DNA of 64,000 bases from DATAOG01 sp963757395 (GTDB lineage: Bacteria; Pseudomonadota; Alphaproteobacteria; Geminicoccales; Geminicoccaceae). The notes under the pieces were generated by a model that saw only the letters and a list, made by a program, of their open reading frames with translations, did not search any database and was not told the DNA's origin. The translations under genes and the position numbers were made by a program. The stretch lies in contig CAVWRK010000025.1 in assembly GCA_963757395.1 (NCBI GenBank), positions 62,001 to 126,000 on the forward strand. Reading direction: 5' to 3'. How positions within the stretch are numbered: the first letter of the stretch is position 1; each line of letters starts with the position of its first letter. Below, piece by piece: positions 40,744 to 49,657 of the stretch.

Positions 40744-43019
40744 GTGACGGTGTCGAAGATCTCGTCCTCCTGGGCGAGGTGCAGCCGGAGGATCGCCTCG
40801 AGGCCGAACAGCAGGCGCCGGAGATCGCCGATCAGCACCGGATCGGGCCCCTCGCCCGGCCAATCCCCGACCAGCCGGCTGTAGACCCCGACCAGATGGA
40901 TGATCTCCCGGTGGGTCCGGCTCATCGCCGCCATCGGATCGCGCCCGCCCATCAGCCCTGCGACCGTCGGATAGAGGTCGGCTTCCTCGCGCTGCTCGTG
41001 CGGCAACAGATCCTCGCGCAGCAGGCGATCGACCTCGCAGAGCTCCGTGCGGGCGTCCGCCGCTGGCAGGGCATCGAGCCGCTCGGCGAGCGTCCGGATG
41101 CGATCGAGCAGCGGCTGGAGCGCCTGATGCTCGGCCTGCAGACGTTCCGAGACCGCGCCCGGGAGGGTCGGCGGCCGGCGCTCGCCCCGGCCAAGCGCGC
41201 GCAGGGCGTTCAGGATCACCGCGACGTCGATCGCTTCCTGCAGCAGTGCGCCGGCGACCGGGACCAGCCAGCCGAAGGCCGCCACGACCATCGCCGCGAG
41301 CGACAGGCCCATGCCGGCGAGCACGCTCTGCAGGGCGATGCTCCGTGCCCGCCTGGCGATCCGGAGCGCATCCGCCAGGCGGTCCAGCCGATCGACCAGG
41401 AGCACGACGTCGGCCGCCTCGGCGGACGCACCGCCGCCGCGCGCACCCATCGCGATGCCGACGTCGGCCGCGGCGAGCGCCGGCGCGTCGTTGACGCCGT
41501 CGCCGACCATCAGGGTCACCGCCGCGCCGCGCTCGGCCAGGACGGCGGCGACCTTGTCCTCCGGCGAGCGCTCGGCGAGCACGCTGTCGATCCCGAGCGC
41601 GGCGCCGATCGCCTCCGCGACATCGGACCGGTCGCCGGTCACCATGACCATCCGGGTGATCCCGGCTTCGCGCAGGCGCCGCAGCGCCTTGGGCGTGTCG
41701 GTGCGGATGTCGTCGCCGAACAGCAGCGCCCCGCGCAGCACGCCCTCGATCGCGACGAACACGCTGGTCGTGCCTTCGTAGGTCATGCGCCGCAGCACGT
41801 GATCGCTCCAGGCCGCCGGCCCGGTGCGCTCGCAGATCCAGGTGTAGCTGCCGAGCGCCACCCGCCGGCCGTCGACGGTGCCCTCGAGGCCGGCGCCCGG
41901 CTCCTCGCGCACGTCCATCGGCACGGCGAGCACCAGCCCACGCTCGCGCGCGGCCCCGACCAGGGCTTCGGCGATCACGTGCTGCGAGGCCTGATCGAGC
42001 GAGGCGGCCAGACGCAGCAGCTCCTCGCCGGCGACGTCGCCATCGGTCTCGATCCCGGCGAGCCGCGCCCGGCCGCTGGTCAGCGTGCCGGTCTTGTCGA
42101 ACAGCAGCACCTTGCCGCGGGCGAGCGTCTCGAGCGCGCCGCCGCCCTTGACCAGGATGCCGTCGCGGGCGGCGCGCGAGATGCCGGCGACGATCGCGAC
42201 CGGCGCCGCCAGGATCAGCGGGCAAGGCGTCGCCACCACGAGCACGGCAAGGGCGCGCACCGGATCGCCCGAGGCCCACCAGGCGGCGCCGGCGATCGCG
42301 AGCGCCAGTGGCACGAACAGGAGCGCGTAGCGATCGGCCAGCCGGACGAACGGCGCCTTCTCGGCCTGCGCCGCCTGGACCAGCCGCACGATCCCGGCGT
42401 AGGTGCTTTGTTCGGCGGTCGTGCTGGCCCGCAGGTCGAACGGATCGCCGGCATTGACGGTGCCGCTGCGCGCCCGCTCGCCGGGCTGGCGCGAGACCGG
42501 CAGCGCCTCCCCGGTCAGCGCCAATTCGTCGAGCACCGCCGTGCCGCTCACGATCAGGCCGTCGACCGGTACCGCCTCGCCGGCCCGCACCAGCAGGCGA
42601 TCACCGGGCCGGACCTCGGCCAGCGCCACCTGGGTGATCGCGCCGTCGGCGTGGCGGTTGGCCGTTGCCGGCGCCCGGGCGAGCAGACGGTGCAGCTCCC
42701 GGCGGGCGCGCTGCTGCGCGAAGTCCTCGAGCGCGCCGCCGCCCGCGACCATCAGCGCGATCACGACGCCCGCGAGCATCTGGTCGAGCAGCAGGGCGCC
42801 CGCCATCGACAGGACGGCAATCAGGTCGACGCCCAGCTCGCCCTTGACGAGGTCGCGCGCCATGCCTGCCAGCACCACCACCAGCACCGGCAGGGTCGCA
42901 CCGGCCCACACCCGGTCGGCCCACCCGGGCGCACCCGCAAGCCAGGCCACAGCCCCGCCCGCGAGGCCGGCGGCCGCCAGCCCGAGCAGCGCCGCATTGG
43001 TCCATCTGGCCAACTGCAT
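40731..43019 (-). CDS. P1B-type heavy-metal ATPase with C-terminal hemerythrin domain
   Basis: Metal-exporting P-type ATPase of 762 residues. The membrane metal site is VVATPCPLILAAPVAIVAG, TPC rather than the CPC of Cu/Zn pumps. The phosphorylation site is LLFDKTGTLTSGRA, the actuator loop DELALTGEALPVS, and the hinge LMVGDGVNDAPALAAADVG. There is no N-terminal metal-binding domain. Residues after ~615 form a hemerythrin-like four-helix domain with ligand-type motifs AEHQALQPLLDR, LLPHEQREEADLYPTV, SRTHREIIHLV and LRLHLAQEDEIFDTV. TPC plus a hemerythrin tail is the pattern of the P1B-5 group, linked in rhizobia (Nia) to nickel and iron. ATG 43019 follows GGAGA; ATG 43055 is an alternative. 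Substrate is inferred. Confidence 0.9.
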   Translation of the reverse strand: MQLARWTNAALLGLAAAGLAGGAVAWLAGAPGWADRVWAGATLPVLVVVLAGMARDLVKGELGVDLIAVLSMAGALLLDQMLAGVVIALMVAGGGALEDFAQQRARRELHRLLARAPATANRHADGAITQVALAEVRPGDRLLVRAGEAVPVDGLIVSGTAVLDELALTGEALPVSRQPGERARSGTVNAGDPFDLRASTTAEQSTYAGIVRLVQAAQAEKAPFVRLADRYALLFVPLALAIAGAAWWASGDPVRALAVLVVATPCPLILAAPVAIVAGISRAARDGILVKGGGALETLARGKVLLFDKTGTLTSGRARLAGIETDGDVAGEELLRLAASLDQASQHVIAEALVGAARERGLVLAVPMDVREEPGAGLEGTVDGRRVALGSYTWICERTGPAAWSDHVLRRMTYEGTTSVFVAIEGVLRGALLFGDDIRTDTPKALRRLREAGITRMVMVTGDRSDVAEAIGAALGIDSVLAERSPEDKVAAVLAERGAAVTLMVGDGVNDAPALAAADVGIAMGARGGGASAEAADVVLLVDRLDRLADALRIARRARSIALQSVLAGMGLSLAAMVVAAFGWLVPVAGALLQEAIDVAVILNALRALGRGERRPPTLPGAVSERLQAEHQALQPLLDRIRTLAERLDALPAADARTELCEVDRLLREDLLPHEQREEADLYPTVAGLMGGRDPMAAMSRTHREIIHLVGVYSRLVGDWPGEGPDPVLIGDLRRLLFGLEAILRLHLAQEDEIFDTVTQAS

Positions 43020-43177
43020 GCCGTCTCCATCGCGAGGCCGTTTCGGCTCCTGCATAGGCCACCGCCGCACCCCGCGCCAATGGCTCGAACCGGCCGGAGG
43101 CTTGTGAAGCACCGCCGCAGCGTGAATAGTCGCAGGAACCTGGCGCCCTGTCCGCACCGCCACGATGAGCGTCGAGC

Positions 43178-44311
<1,134 letters not shown>

Positions 44312-44335
44312 TCGACGACCATCGCCGCCAGGACG

Positions 44336-45115
44336 TCAGCGGGGGCGTACGGGCGCGCCCAGGTCGAGGGGCGGGATCGAGGCCGCAAACGCGGCGATCG
44401 CCTCGGCCTCCTGCTGGGTCAGGATCACGGGCGCGGCCGATGGCGGGTGCGCGGGATCGAACGGCGTCGTCTGGCCCTCGACCTGCATGAAAGCGGGATG
44501 CGGGTTGAGCGTCCAGAAGGCGGCGAACCTCTCGTTGGCGCTCGGCAGGGCGCGGAGCGCGCCGAACGAGGGGGTCGAGCCGATGCCGCCGAAACGGTTC
44601 TTGTCGTTGATCACGTGGCAGCGCCCGCAATGGTGCAGCGCCAGCCGCTCGCCTTCCTCGACCGCGCCGGCGGCGGCGACCTTTGGTTGAGCGACCACGC
44701 CTGCGGTCGGCGGGAAAAAGACCTGGCTTCCGGCACGCTCGAAGCCGGTGATCGCGCGCTGGCCGGCCGGCGAGATCGCCCAGTCGAAGAATTTGCGCGC
44801 GGGCTCGGCCGCATCCGGAGCCAGCAGGAGGTCGTAGGTCTGGCGGTCATCGGACATCAGCGGCCGGCGCTCGCCGCCCGGCTGGTCGGGCGCCGGTGCT
44901 GGCGCGATCCGGAGCGGCGCATCTTCGTCCTCCCCGACCAGGCGGACGTCGATCTGGGAGCGGACCCAAAAGCGCGGCAGCAGGTACCCGAAAAAGCCGG
45001 TCTCGGCCATCGCCGCCGGCGCCGACAGGCGAACCTCGGCCGCCTGCACTGGCAGCGACCCGGCAAACGCCAGGATCAGGCCGAGGCCAAGCCTTGCGAG
45101 CTGCCGCATCGTCAT
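44336..45115 (-). CDS. Exported fusion of a binding-protein-like domain and a c-type cytochrome domain
   Basis: 259 residues with a signal peptide (LGLGLILAFAGSLPVQAAEV). The N-terminal half contains YDLLLAPDAAEPARKFFDWA and ISPAGQRAITGFERAGSQVFFP, the same pattern as the C-terminal lobe of tungstate/molybdate-type periplasmic binding proteins. The second half carries a single heme-c site, LALHHCGRCHVI, then NRFGGIGSTPSFGALRA and HPAFMQVEGQTTPF, a typical cytochrome c with a Met ligand candidate, and a C-terminal helix TQQEAEAIAAFAASI. It should be periplasmic and redox-active. I do not know a characterised protein with this order; the function is open. ATG 45115 (or 45109). Confidence 0.8.
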   Translation of the reverse strand: MTMRQLARLGLGLILAFAGSLPVQAAEVRLSAPAAMAETGFFGYLLPRFWVRSQIDVRLVGEDEDAPLRIAPAPAPDQPGGERRPLMSDDRQTYDLLLAPDAAEPARKFFDWAISPAGQRAITGFERAGSQVFFPPTAGVVAQPKVAAAGAVEEGERLALHHCGRCHVINDKNRFGGIGSTPSFGALRALPSANERFAAFWTLNPHPAFMQVEGQTTPFDPAHPPSAAPVILTQQEAEAIAAFAASIPPLDLGAPVRPR

Positions 45116-45309
45116 CGCCAGAGCTCCCTTCGGGCGCCCACCCTGGGGCCAGGCTAGGCGGTCCCATCCGCTCTTGGCAACCGCGGGACGACCGCCTATC
45201 TCCGCCATGGCTGCCGGCCGATTCCGGCAGCTCGCGGTTGAAGAAACGCGCCGCCGCGTCCAAGGTGACGCCCGGGCCGGCGCCGGCCGGGTGCGGCCAG
45301 GAGGCCGGA

Positions 45310-45825
45310 ATGCGGACGCTCTTGCTGATGCGCCATGCCAAGTCGAGCTGGGACCAGCCCGAGCTCGCCGACCTCGATCGACCGCTGGCACCCCGCGGTC
45401 GGGAGGCGGCGGCGCTGGTCGCGCGTTACCTGGCCCTGCACGGCCTGGTCCCCGACCTGGTGCTCTGCTCGCACGCGCTCCGGGTGCGCGAGACCTGGCG
45501 GCTGATGGCCCCGGTGCTCGGTGAGGGGCTCGCCTCCAAGACCCTGCGCGGCCTCTATGAGGGCGCGCCCGGCCGGCTGCTCGAGGCGCTCCGCCGGGTC
45601 GACGACCAGGTCCGGACCCTGATGCTGATCGGCCACAACCCGGCGCTTGGCGGGCTCGCGCAGAGCCTCGCCGGTGCCGGCTCCAAAAAAGCCCTGGAGC
45701 GCCTGCGGACCAAGTTCCCGACCGCGGCTCTCGCCGTCCTCGCCTTCGACACCGGGGGCTGGGCCGATCTCGCCGCCGGCGGCGGGCGGCTTGAGGACCT
45801 CGTCCGGCCGAAGGACCTCCGCTGA
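45310..45825 (+). CDS. SixA-like histidine phosphatase family protein
   Basis: A 171-residue member of the phosphohistidine/phosphoglycerate mutase superfamily. The catalytic RHG-type motif is LLLMRHAKSSWDQPELADLD with the nucleophile His, followed by DRPLAPRGREAAALVARYL. The second Arg is in VLCSHALRVRETWRL, and the second His in LMLIGHNPALGGLAQSLAG. E. coli SixA dephosphorylates phosphohistidine proteins, including nitrogen PTS components; the target here is unknown. ATG 45310 follows AGGAGG. It is followed on the same strand, 35 bp on, by a hydrolase gene. Confidence 0.93.
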   Translation: MRTLLLMRHAKSSWDQPELADLDRPLAPRGREAAALVARYLALHGLVPDLVLCSHALRVRETWRLMAPVLGEGLASKTLRGLYEGAPGRLLEALRRVDDQVRTLMLIGHNPALGGLAQSLAGAGSKKALERLRTKFPTAALAVLAFDTGGWADLAAGGGRLEDLVRPKDLR

Positions 45826-45859
45826 GCGCCGGCGATCAGCAGCGTGCCGGCCGGTTGCC

Positions 45860-46681
45860 ATGAAGCTGCTGGTCATCCTGGGCGTGGTGTACGCGGGGAT
45901 CGCCGCGCTGCTCGCCTTCGCCCAGACCTGGCTGCTGTTCCCCGGCGCCGGCCGGCCGAGCCAGCCGCTGGATCATCCGCGCCAGCCCGAGCGGCTGGTG
46001 CTGCCGAGTGGCGACGGCCGCGCCGAGCTCCACGGCATGCTGTTCCGCGCGCCCTCCGAGGCGGCCGATCTCGTGATCGGCTTCGGCGGCAACGGCCAGG
46101 ATGCCGAAACCCTGGCCCAGGATCTGGCGGCCGATTTTCCCGACCAGCAGGTCGCGGTGTTCCACTATCGCGGCTACGGCCCGAGCACGGGCAAGCCCGG
46201 CGAAGCAGCCCTGCTCGCCGACGCACTGACCATCCACGACGCCTTGACCTCGCGCCTGCGGCCGCCGCGCTGCTTCGCGATCGGCATCTCCCTCGGCTCG
46301 GCGGTCGCGGCCTATCTGTCGAAGGCGCGCCGGCTCGCCGGCATCCTCCTGGTCACGCCGTTCAATTCGGTCGCGGCGATCGCCAAGGAGGCCTATTTCT
46401 GGCTGCCGGTCGACCTGTTGCTGCGCCACCGGTTCGCGACCGTCGACTTCATGGTCGGCAATCCGACGCCGGTCGCGGTGATCGCGGCCGAGCGCGACCG
46501 GGTGGTGCGCCCCGAACGTACCCGGGCGCTGGTCGAGCGGCTCTCGAACCTGGTGTTTCACCGGGTGCTCGCCGACGCCGCGCACAACACCCTTTACCAG
46601 CTGCCGATCTTCGAGCAGGCTCTCGAGGCGGCCTTTGCGGCGCTGCGGGGTGCAGCCGAACAGGCCCGCAGCCGGACCTGA
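45860..46681 (+). CDS. Membrane-anchored alpha/beta hydrolase
   Basis: 273 residues. An N-terminal membrane anchor (KLLVILGVVYAGIAALLAFA) precedes an alpha/beta-hydrolase domain with DLVIGFGGNGQDAETLAQDL (oxyanion region), VAVFHYRGYGPSTGKPGEAA, and the nucleophile elbow FAIGISLGSAVAAYL (GxSxG). The acid is probably the Asp in IAAERDRVVRPERT and the base His in VLADAAHNTLYQL, so the triad looks complete. It resembles the bem46/YtpA-like periplasm-facing or membrane-associated hydrolases. Substrate unknown. Same strand as the SixA-like and universal stress protein genes; probable operon. Confidence 0.88.
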   Translation: MKLLVILGVVYAGIAALLAFAQTWLLFPGAGRPSQPLDHPRQPERLVLPSGDGRAELHGMLFRAPSEAADLVIGFGGNGQDAETLAQDLAADFPDQQVAVFHYRGYGPSTGKPGEAALLADALTIHDALTSRLRPPRCFAIGISLGSAVAAYLSKARRLAGILLVTPFNSVAAIAKEAYFWLPVDLLLRHRFATVDFMVGNPTPVAVIAAERDRVVRPERTRALVERLSNLVFHRVLADAAHNTLYQLPIFEQALEAAFAALRGAAEQARSRT

Positions 46682-46734
46682 GGTTTGCGAGCGGCCGACG
46701 CCAGGCTCTCGTGACCCGTGAGGAGGACCAGACG

Positions 46735-47595
46735 ATGAGCGATGCGGCAGCTGCTGTGACGCGCGAGATCCGCTCGGTGCTGCATCCGACCGACCTGACG
46801 CCCTCGGGCACGCCCGCCTTTGCGCACGCACTCCGCCTGGCGGCGTCGGCGCGGGCCAAGCTGTACGTCTTGCATGCCGACCCCAAAGACGCGGAGGACA
46901 CCGACTGGGACGCCTATCCGCCCGTGCGTCGGACCCTGACGAGCTGGGGCATGCTCGAGGAGAGCAGCTCGCCGGGCGCGGTCTTCGAGCAGCTCGGGGT
47001 CCAGATCGCCAAGATCCGGATGCCCGGACGCGATGCGGTGCGATCGATCCTGCGCTTCCTCGGCGATCATCCGAGCGACATGATCGTGCTCGCGACCGAG
47101 GGCCGGGACGGTTTGCCGCGCTGGCTGCACGGCTCGGTCGCCGAGCCGGTCGCCCGCGCCGCCGACACCACCACGCTGTTCATCCCGCACGGCGCGCGCG
47201 GTTTCGTCGCACCCGACAACGGTGCGGTCAGCCTTCGCCGGGTGCTGGTCCCGGTCGATCGTCGGCCGCGGCCGACCTATGCGCTGCGCGCGGCCTGGGA
47301 GATCACCCGGTTGCTCGGCGCCGAGGGTACGGTCCTGCAGCTGCTCCATGTCGGCAGCGCCACGGATCCGACCGCCGTCGAGGTGGAACCGGGTACCTGG
47401 CCCACGGTCGAGCATGTCGTGCGCAGCGGCGACGTGATCGAACAGATCCTGGCGGTCGCGCGCGAGGGGCCGGCCGACATGATCGCGATGGCGACCGAGG
47501 GCCATCAAGGGTTTCTGGACGCGCTCCGCGGCAGCACGACCGAGCGTGTGCTCCGGCACGCGCCCTGCCCGGTGCTCGCGGTGCCGTCCCGGTAG
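46735..47595 (+). CDS. Universal stress protein with two Usp domains
   Basis: 286 residues made of two tandem UspA domains. Domain 1 (~10-150) starts IRSVLHPTDLTPSGTPAFAH and ends with MIVLATEGRDGLPRWLHGSV, AEPVARAADTTTLFIP. Domain 2 (~165-285) starts LRRVLVPVDRRPRPTYALRA and ends MIAMATEGHQGFLDALRGST and TERVLRHAPCPVLAVPS. The second domain has the G-x2-G-x9-G(S/T)-like ATP loop in the form ATEGHQGFLDALRGSTTERV. Such proteins help survival under stress. ATG 46735 follows GAGGAGG. It is followed after 118 bp by the dodecin gene. Confidence 0.93.
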   Translation: MSDAAAAVTREIRSVLHPTDLTPSGTPAFAHALRLAASARAKLYVLHADPKDAEDTDWDAYPPVRRTLTSWGMLEESSSPGAVFEQLGVQIAKIRMPGRDAVRSILRFLGDHPSDMIVLATEGRDGLPRWLHGSVAEPVARAADTTTLFIPHGARGFVAPDNGAVSLRRVLVPVDRRPRPTYALRAAWEITRLLGAEGTVLQLLHVGSATDPTAVEVEPGTWPTVEHVVRSGDVIEQILAVAREGPADMIAMATEGHQGFLDALRGSTTERVLRHAPCPVLAVPSR

Positions 47596-47713
47596 CAGCT
47601 CGGCAGGGAGCGTCGGCCGCCTACCCGGCATTCGCCGTCAAGACGGTGTCACAGATGGTGGCACGAGCGCCGAGCGTGCGTATGATGGCCGTCTTGTATC
47701 AGAGGAGGCTACC

Positions 47714-47914
47714 ATGGCGGTTGCTCGGGTCACCAAAATCACGGCATCCTCGCCGCGCGGTTTTCAAGACGCAGTCACCGAGGGCCTGACCCGTGCGGCG
47801 AGCACGCTCCACGGCATCACCGGCCTCGAGGTGGTCGCGCAGAAGGCCAAAGTCGAAAACGGCAAGATCAGCGAGTATCGGGTGACGATCGAGGTGACCT
47901 TCATCCTCGACTGA
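47714..47914 (+). CDS. Dodecin family flavin-binding protein
   Basis: A 66-residue protein, the typical dodecin length. MAVARVTKITASSPRGFQDA, then AVTEGLTRAASTLHGITGLE, and VENGKISEYRVTIEVTFILD match the beta-alpha-beta-beta fold that assembles into a hollow dodecamer. Dodecins store or buffer flavins (riboflavin/FMN) or bind CoA. The residue at the usual flavin-stacking Trp position (before the central strand) is not Trp here (GLEVVAQKAKV), so flavin affinity may be low. ATG 47714 follows AGAGGAGG. Two strong hairpins follow (47927-47967 and 48000-48037). Confidence 0.93.
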   Translation: MAVARVTKITASSPRGFQDAVTEGLTRAASTLHGITGLEVVAQKAKVENGKISEYRVTIEVTFILD

Positions 47915-47926
47915 GCTGGCCGCTTA

Positions 47927-47967
47927 CCGCCGCCAGCCGACGGTCCGTCACCGTCGGCTGGCGGCGG
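47927..47967 (+). terminator. Strong hairpin after the dodecin gene
   Basis: A perfect 17-bp stem (CCGCCGCCAGCCGACGG and its complement) around a 7-base loop, 12 bp after the dodecin stop. There is no T-run, but the stem is exceptionally stable. Confidence 0.7.
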
Positions 47968-47999
47968 CCCCGGCTGCCCGGGTCACCCGCCCGAGACGC

Positions 48000-48037
48000 A
48001 GAAACCCCGCCGCATCCGTGCTGTCGGCGGGGTTTCT
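48000..48037. terminator. Second hairpin, probably a bidirectional terminator
   Basis: A 13-bp stem (AGAAACCCCGCCG and its complement) with a 12-base loop. The stem ends in GGGGTTTCT on both strands, giving a short T-rich tail either way. It probably terminates dodecin transcription from the left and deoA transcription from the right. Confidence 0.65.
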
Positions 48038-48247
48038 CGCATGGGCATCAGCCCATGTCGCCCGACTTTCAAGCCGAGCTAAATTTTAGTCGAATGACTA
48101 GATTGTCGGAGCGTCACGCATTGTCCGGTGGAGTCATGCTGTTTAGGCACCCTCCTGCCAAGTTGTCTGTCCGAAACTGCAAACGACTGCGAGCTGTCCT
48201 CCAACTGTCCTTACACATTACTATAGTGAGGCGGCCGAGGGCGATCG
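48038..48247. other. Intergenic region of lower G+C
   Basis: About 210 bp between the terminators and the deoA stop codon, with noticeably more A/T than its surroundings and small inverted repeats (CTAAATTTTAG at about 48080-48090 and AGTC-N4-GACT just after it). An 84-codon frame starting 48055 is not convincing as a gene. Nothing else is recognised. Confidence 0.4.
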
Positions 48248-49582
48248 TCAAGGGCTTTGAGGTCGAGAATCGACGGCGGCAACCGTGCCGACGATCACCT
48301 TCGATCTGAGCGCGGGCGGCGCGTCGGCCACCGCAACTGCTGCTCGAATCCGGGCGATCGCGGCCGCGGCGGCGGCATCGCTGCGGGCGTGGACGATCGC
48401 GAACGGCTGGCCCGGCCCGACCGGCTCGCCCGGGCCCTTGACCTCGGTCAACCCGACGGCGTGATCGATCGGGTCGGTCGGGCGCTGCCGGCCGCCGCCG
48501 AGCGCCACCACGGCGAGGCCGAGCGCGCGGACGTCGATCTCTGCGACGAAACCGTTGGTCGGCAGGTCGACCGGGAGCCGGACCGGCGCCGCCGGCAGGT
48601 AGCGGGCCGGCCGCTTTTCCAGCAGATCGCCCGGACCACCCAGCGCCCGCACCATGCGCGCGAAGCACTCGGCCGCCGCGCCGCTGTCGAGGGCGCGCTC
48701 GACCCGCGCTCGGGCATCCTCAGCGCCGCCCGCGAGCGCCAGAAGTTCCCCCGCGAGCGCAAGCGTCACCTCGCGCAGGCGCGGTTCGGAGCCGCGGCCG
48801 GCCAGGACGTCGATCGCCTCCCGCACCTCGAGGGCATTGCCGGCGGTGCGCCCGAGGCATTGGTCCATGTCGGTGAGCAGGGCCGAGCAGCGGAGGCCGG
48901 CGCCGTTGGCGACCTCGACCAGGGTGGTCGCGAGATCCCGGGTCGCCTCCAGGGTCGGCAGGAACGCCCCGGAGCCGACCTTGACGTCCATGACCAGGGC
49001 ATCGAGGCCGGCCGCGAGCTTCTTCGACAGAATCGAGCTGGTCAGCAACGGGATCGTCTCGACCGTCGCGGTCACATCGCGGATCGCATAGAGGCGCCGG
49101 TCGGCCGGCGCCAGATCGCTGGTCTGGCCGATGATCGCGCAGCCGGCCTCGCGCACCACCCGGCGCAGACCGTCGACGTCGGGGGCGGTATCGTAGCCGG
49201 GGATGCTGTCGAGCTTGTCGAGCGTGCCGCCGGTGTGGCCGAGGCCGCGGCCCGAGATCATCGGCACGTAGGCGCCGCAGGCCGCCATGATCGGGGCGAG
49301 GATCAGGCTCACCTTGTCGCCGACCCCGCCGGTCGAGTGCTTGTCGACCACCGGTCCGTCGAGGTCGTCCCAGCGCAGCTGCCGACCAGAGCCGGTCATG
49401 GCGCGGGTCAGCGCGACCGTCTCGGCGCGGGTCATGCCGTTGAAGAACACGGTCATGGCGAAGGCCGCGATCTGGCCCTCGGTAATCCGCCCGGCGGTCA
49501 GGCCCTCGACGAAGAACGCGATCTCGGCGGCGTCGAGCGCCCGACCGTCGCGCTTCTTCCGGATGATCTCCTGCGGCAGCAT
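48248..49582 (-). CDS. deoA: Thymidine (pyrimidine-nucleoside) phosphorylase
   Basis: Cleaves thymidine or uridine with phosphate to the base and (deoxy)ribose 1-phosphate. 444 residues. The N-terminal helical domain starts LPQEIIRKKRDGRALDAAEI. The phosphate site is GPVVDKHSTGGVGDKVSLIL, then PMISGRGLGHTGGTLDKLDS and LLTSSILSKKLAAGLDALVM, DVKVGSGAF with the active-site Lys/Ser residues. The C-terminal domain is present to SKVIVGTVAAVDSRPQSP. All typical motifs are intact. It lies on the same strand as deoC and cdd-punA, but the SPOR gene (same strand) and marC (opposite) intervene. Confidence 0.97.
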   Translation of the reverse strand: MLPQEIIRKKRDGRALDAAEIAFFVEGLTAGRITEGQIAAFAMTVFFNGMTRAETVALTRAMTGSGRQLRWDDLDGPVVDKHSTGGVGDKVSLILAPIMAACGAYVPMISGRGLGHTGGTLDKLDSIPGYDTAPDVDGLRRVVREAGCAIIGQTSDLAPADRRLYAIRDVTATVETIPLLTSSILSKKLAAGLDALVMDVKVGSGAFLPTLEATRDLATTLVEVANGAGLRCSALLTDMDQCLGRTAGNALEVREAIDVLAGRGSEPRLREVTLALAGELLALAGGAEDARARVERALDSGAAAECFARMVRALGGPGDLLEKRPARYLPAAPVRLPVDLPTNGFVAEIDVRALGLAVVALGGGRQRPTDPIDHAVGLTEVKGPGEPVGPGQPFAIVHARSDAAAAAAIARIRAAVAVADAPPALRSKVIVGTVAAVDSRPQSP

Positions 49583-49657
49583 GGTCAGGATTCGTGCCAG
49601 GCCCCCGCCCGGCCGCGCCGGGGCGGCGCGGGCCGGTACGTTGGCCGCGAGGCTTGC

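Noticed and set aside
38830..42279. A 1149-codon open frame on the minus strand covering malQ, rpe-rpiA and part of the metal ATPase
   Set aside because: It is antisense or out of frame to well-identified genes, has Arg/Ala/Gly-biased composition and no motifs. Long shadow frames are expected at this G+C.
48055..48309. An 84-codon plus-strand gene next to deoA
   Set aside because: It overlaps the deoA 3' end, has no ribosome binding site and no similarity I recognise.
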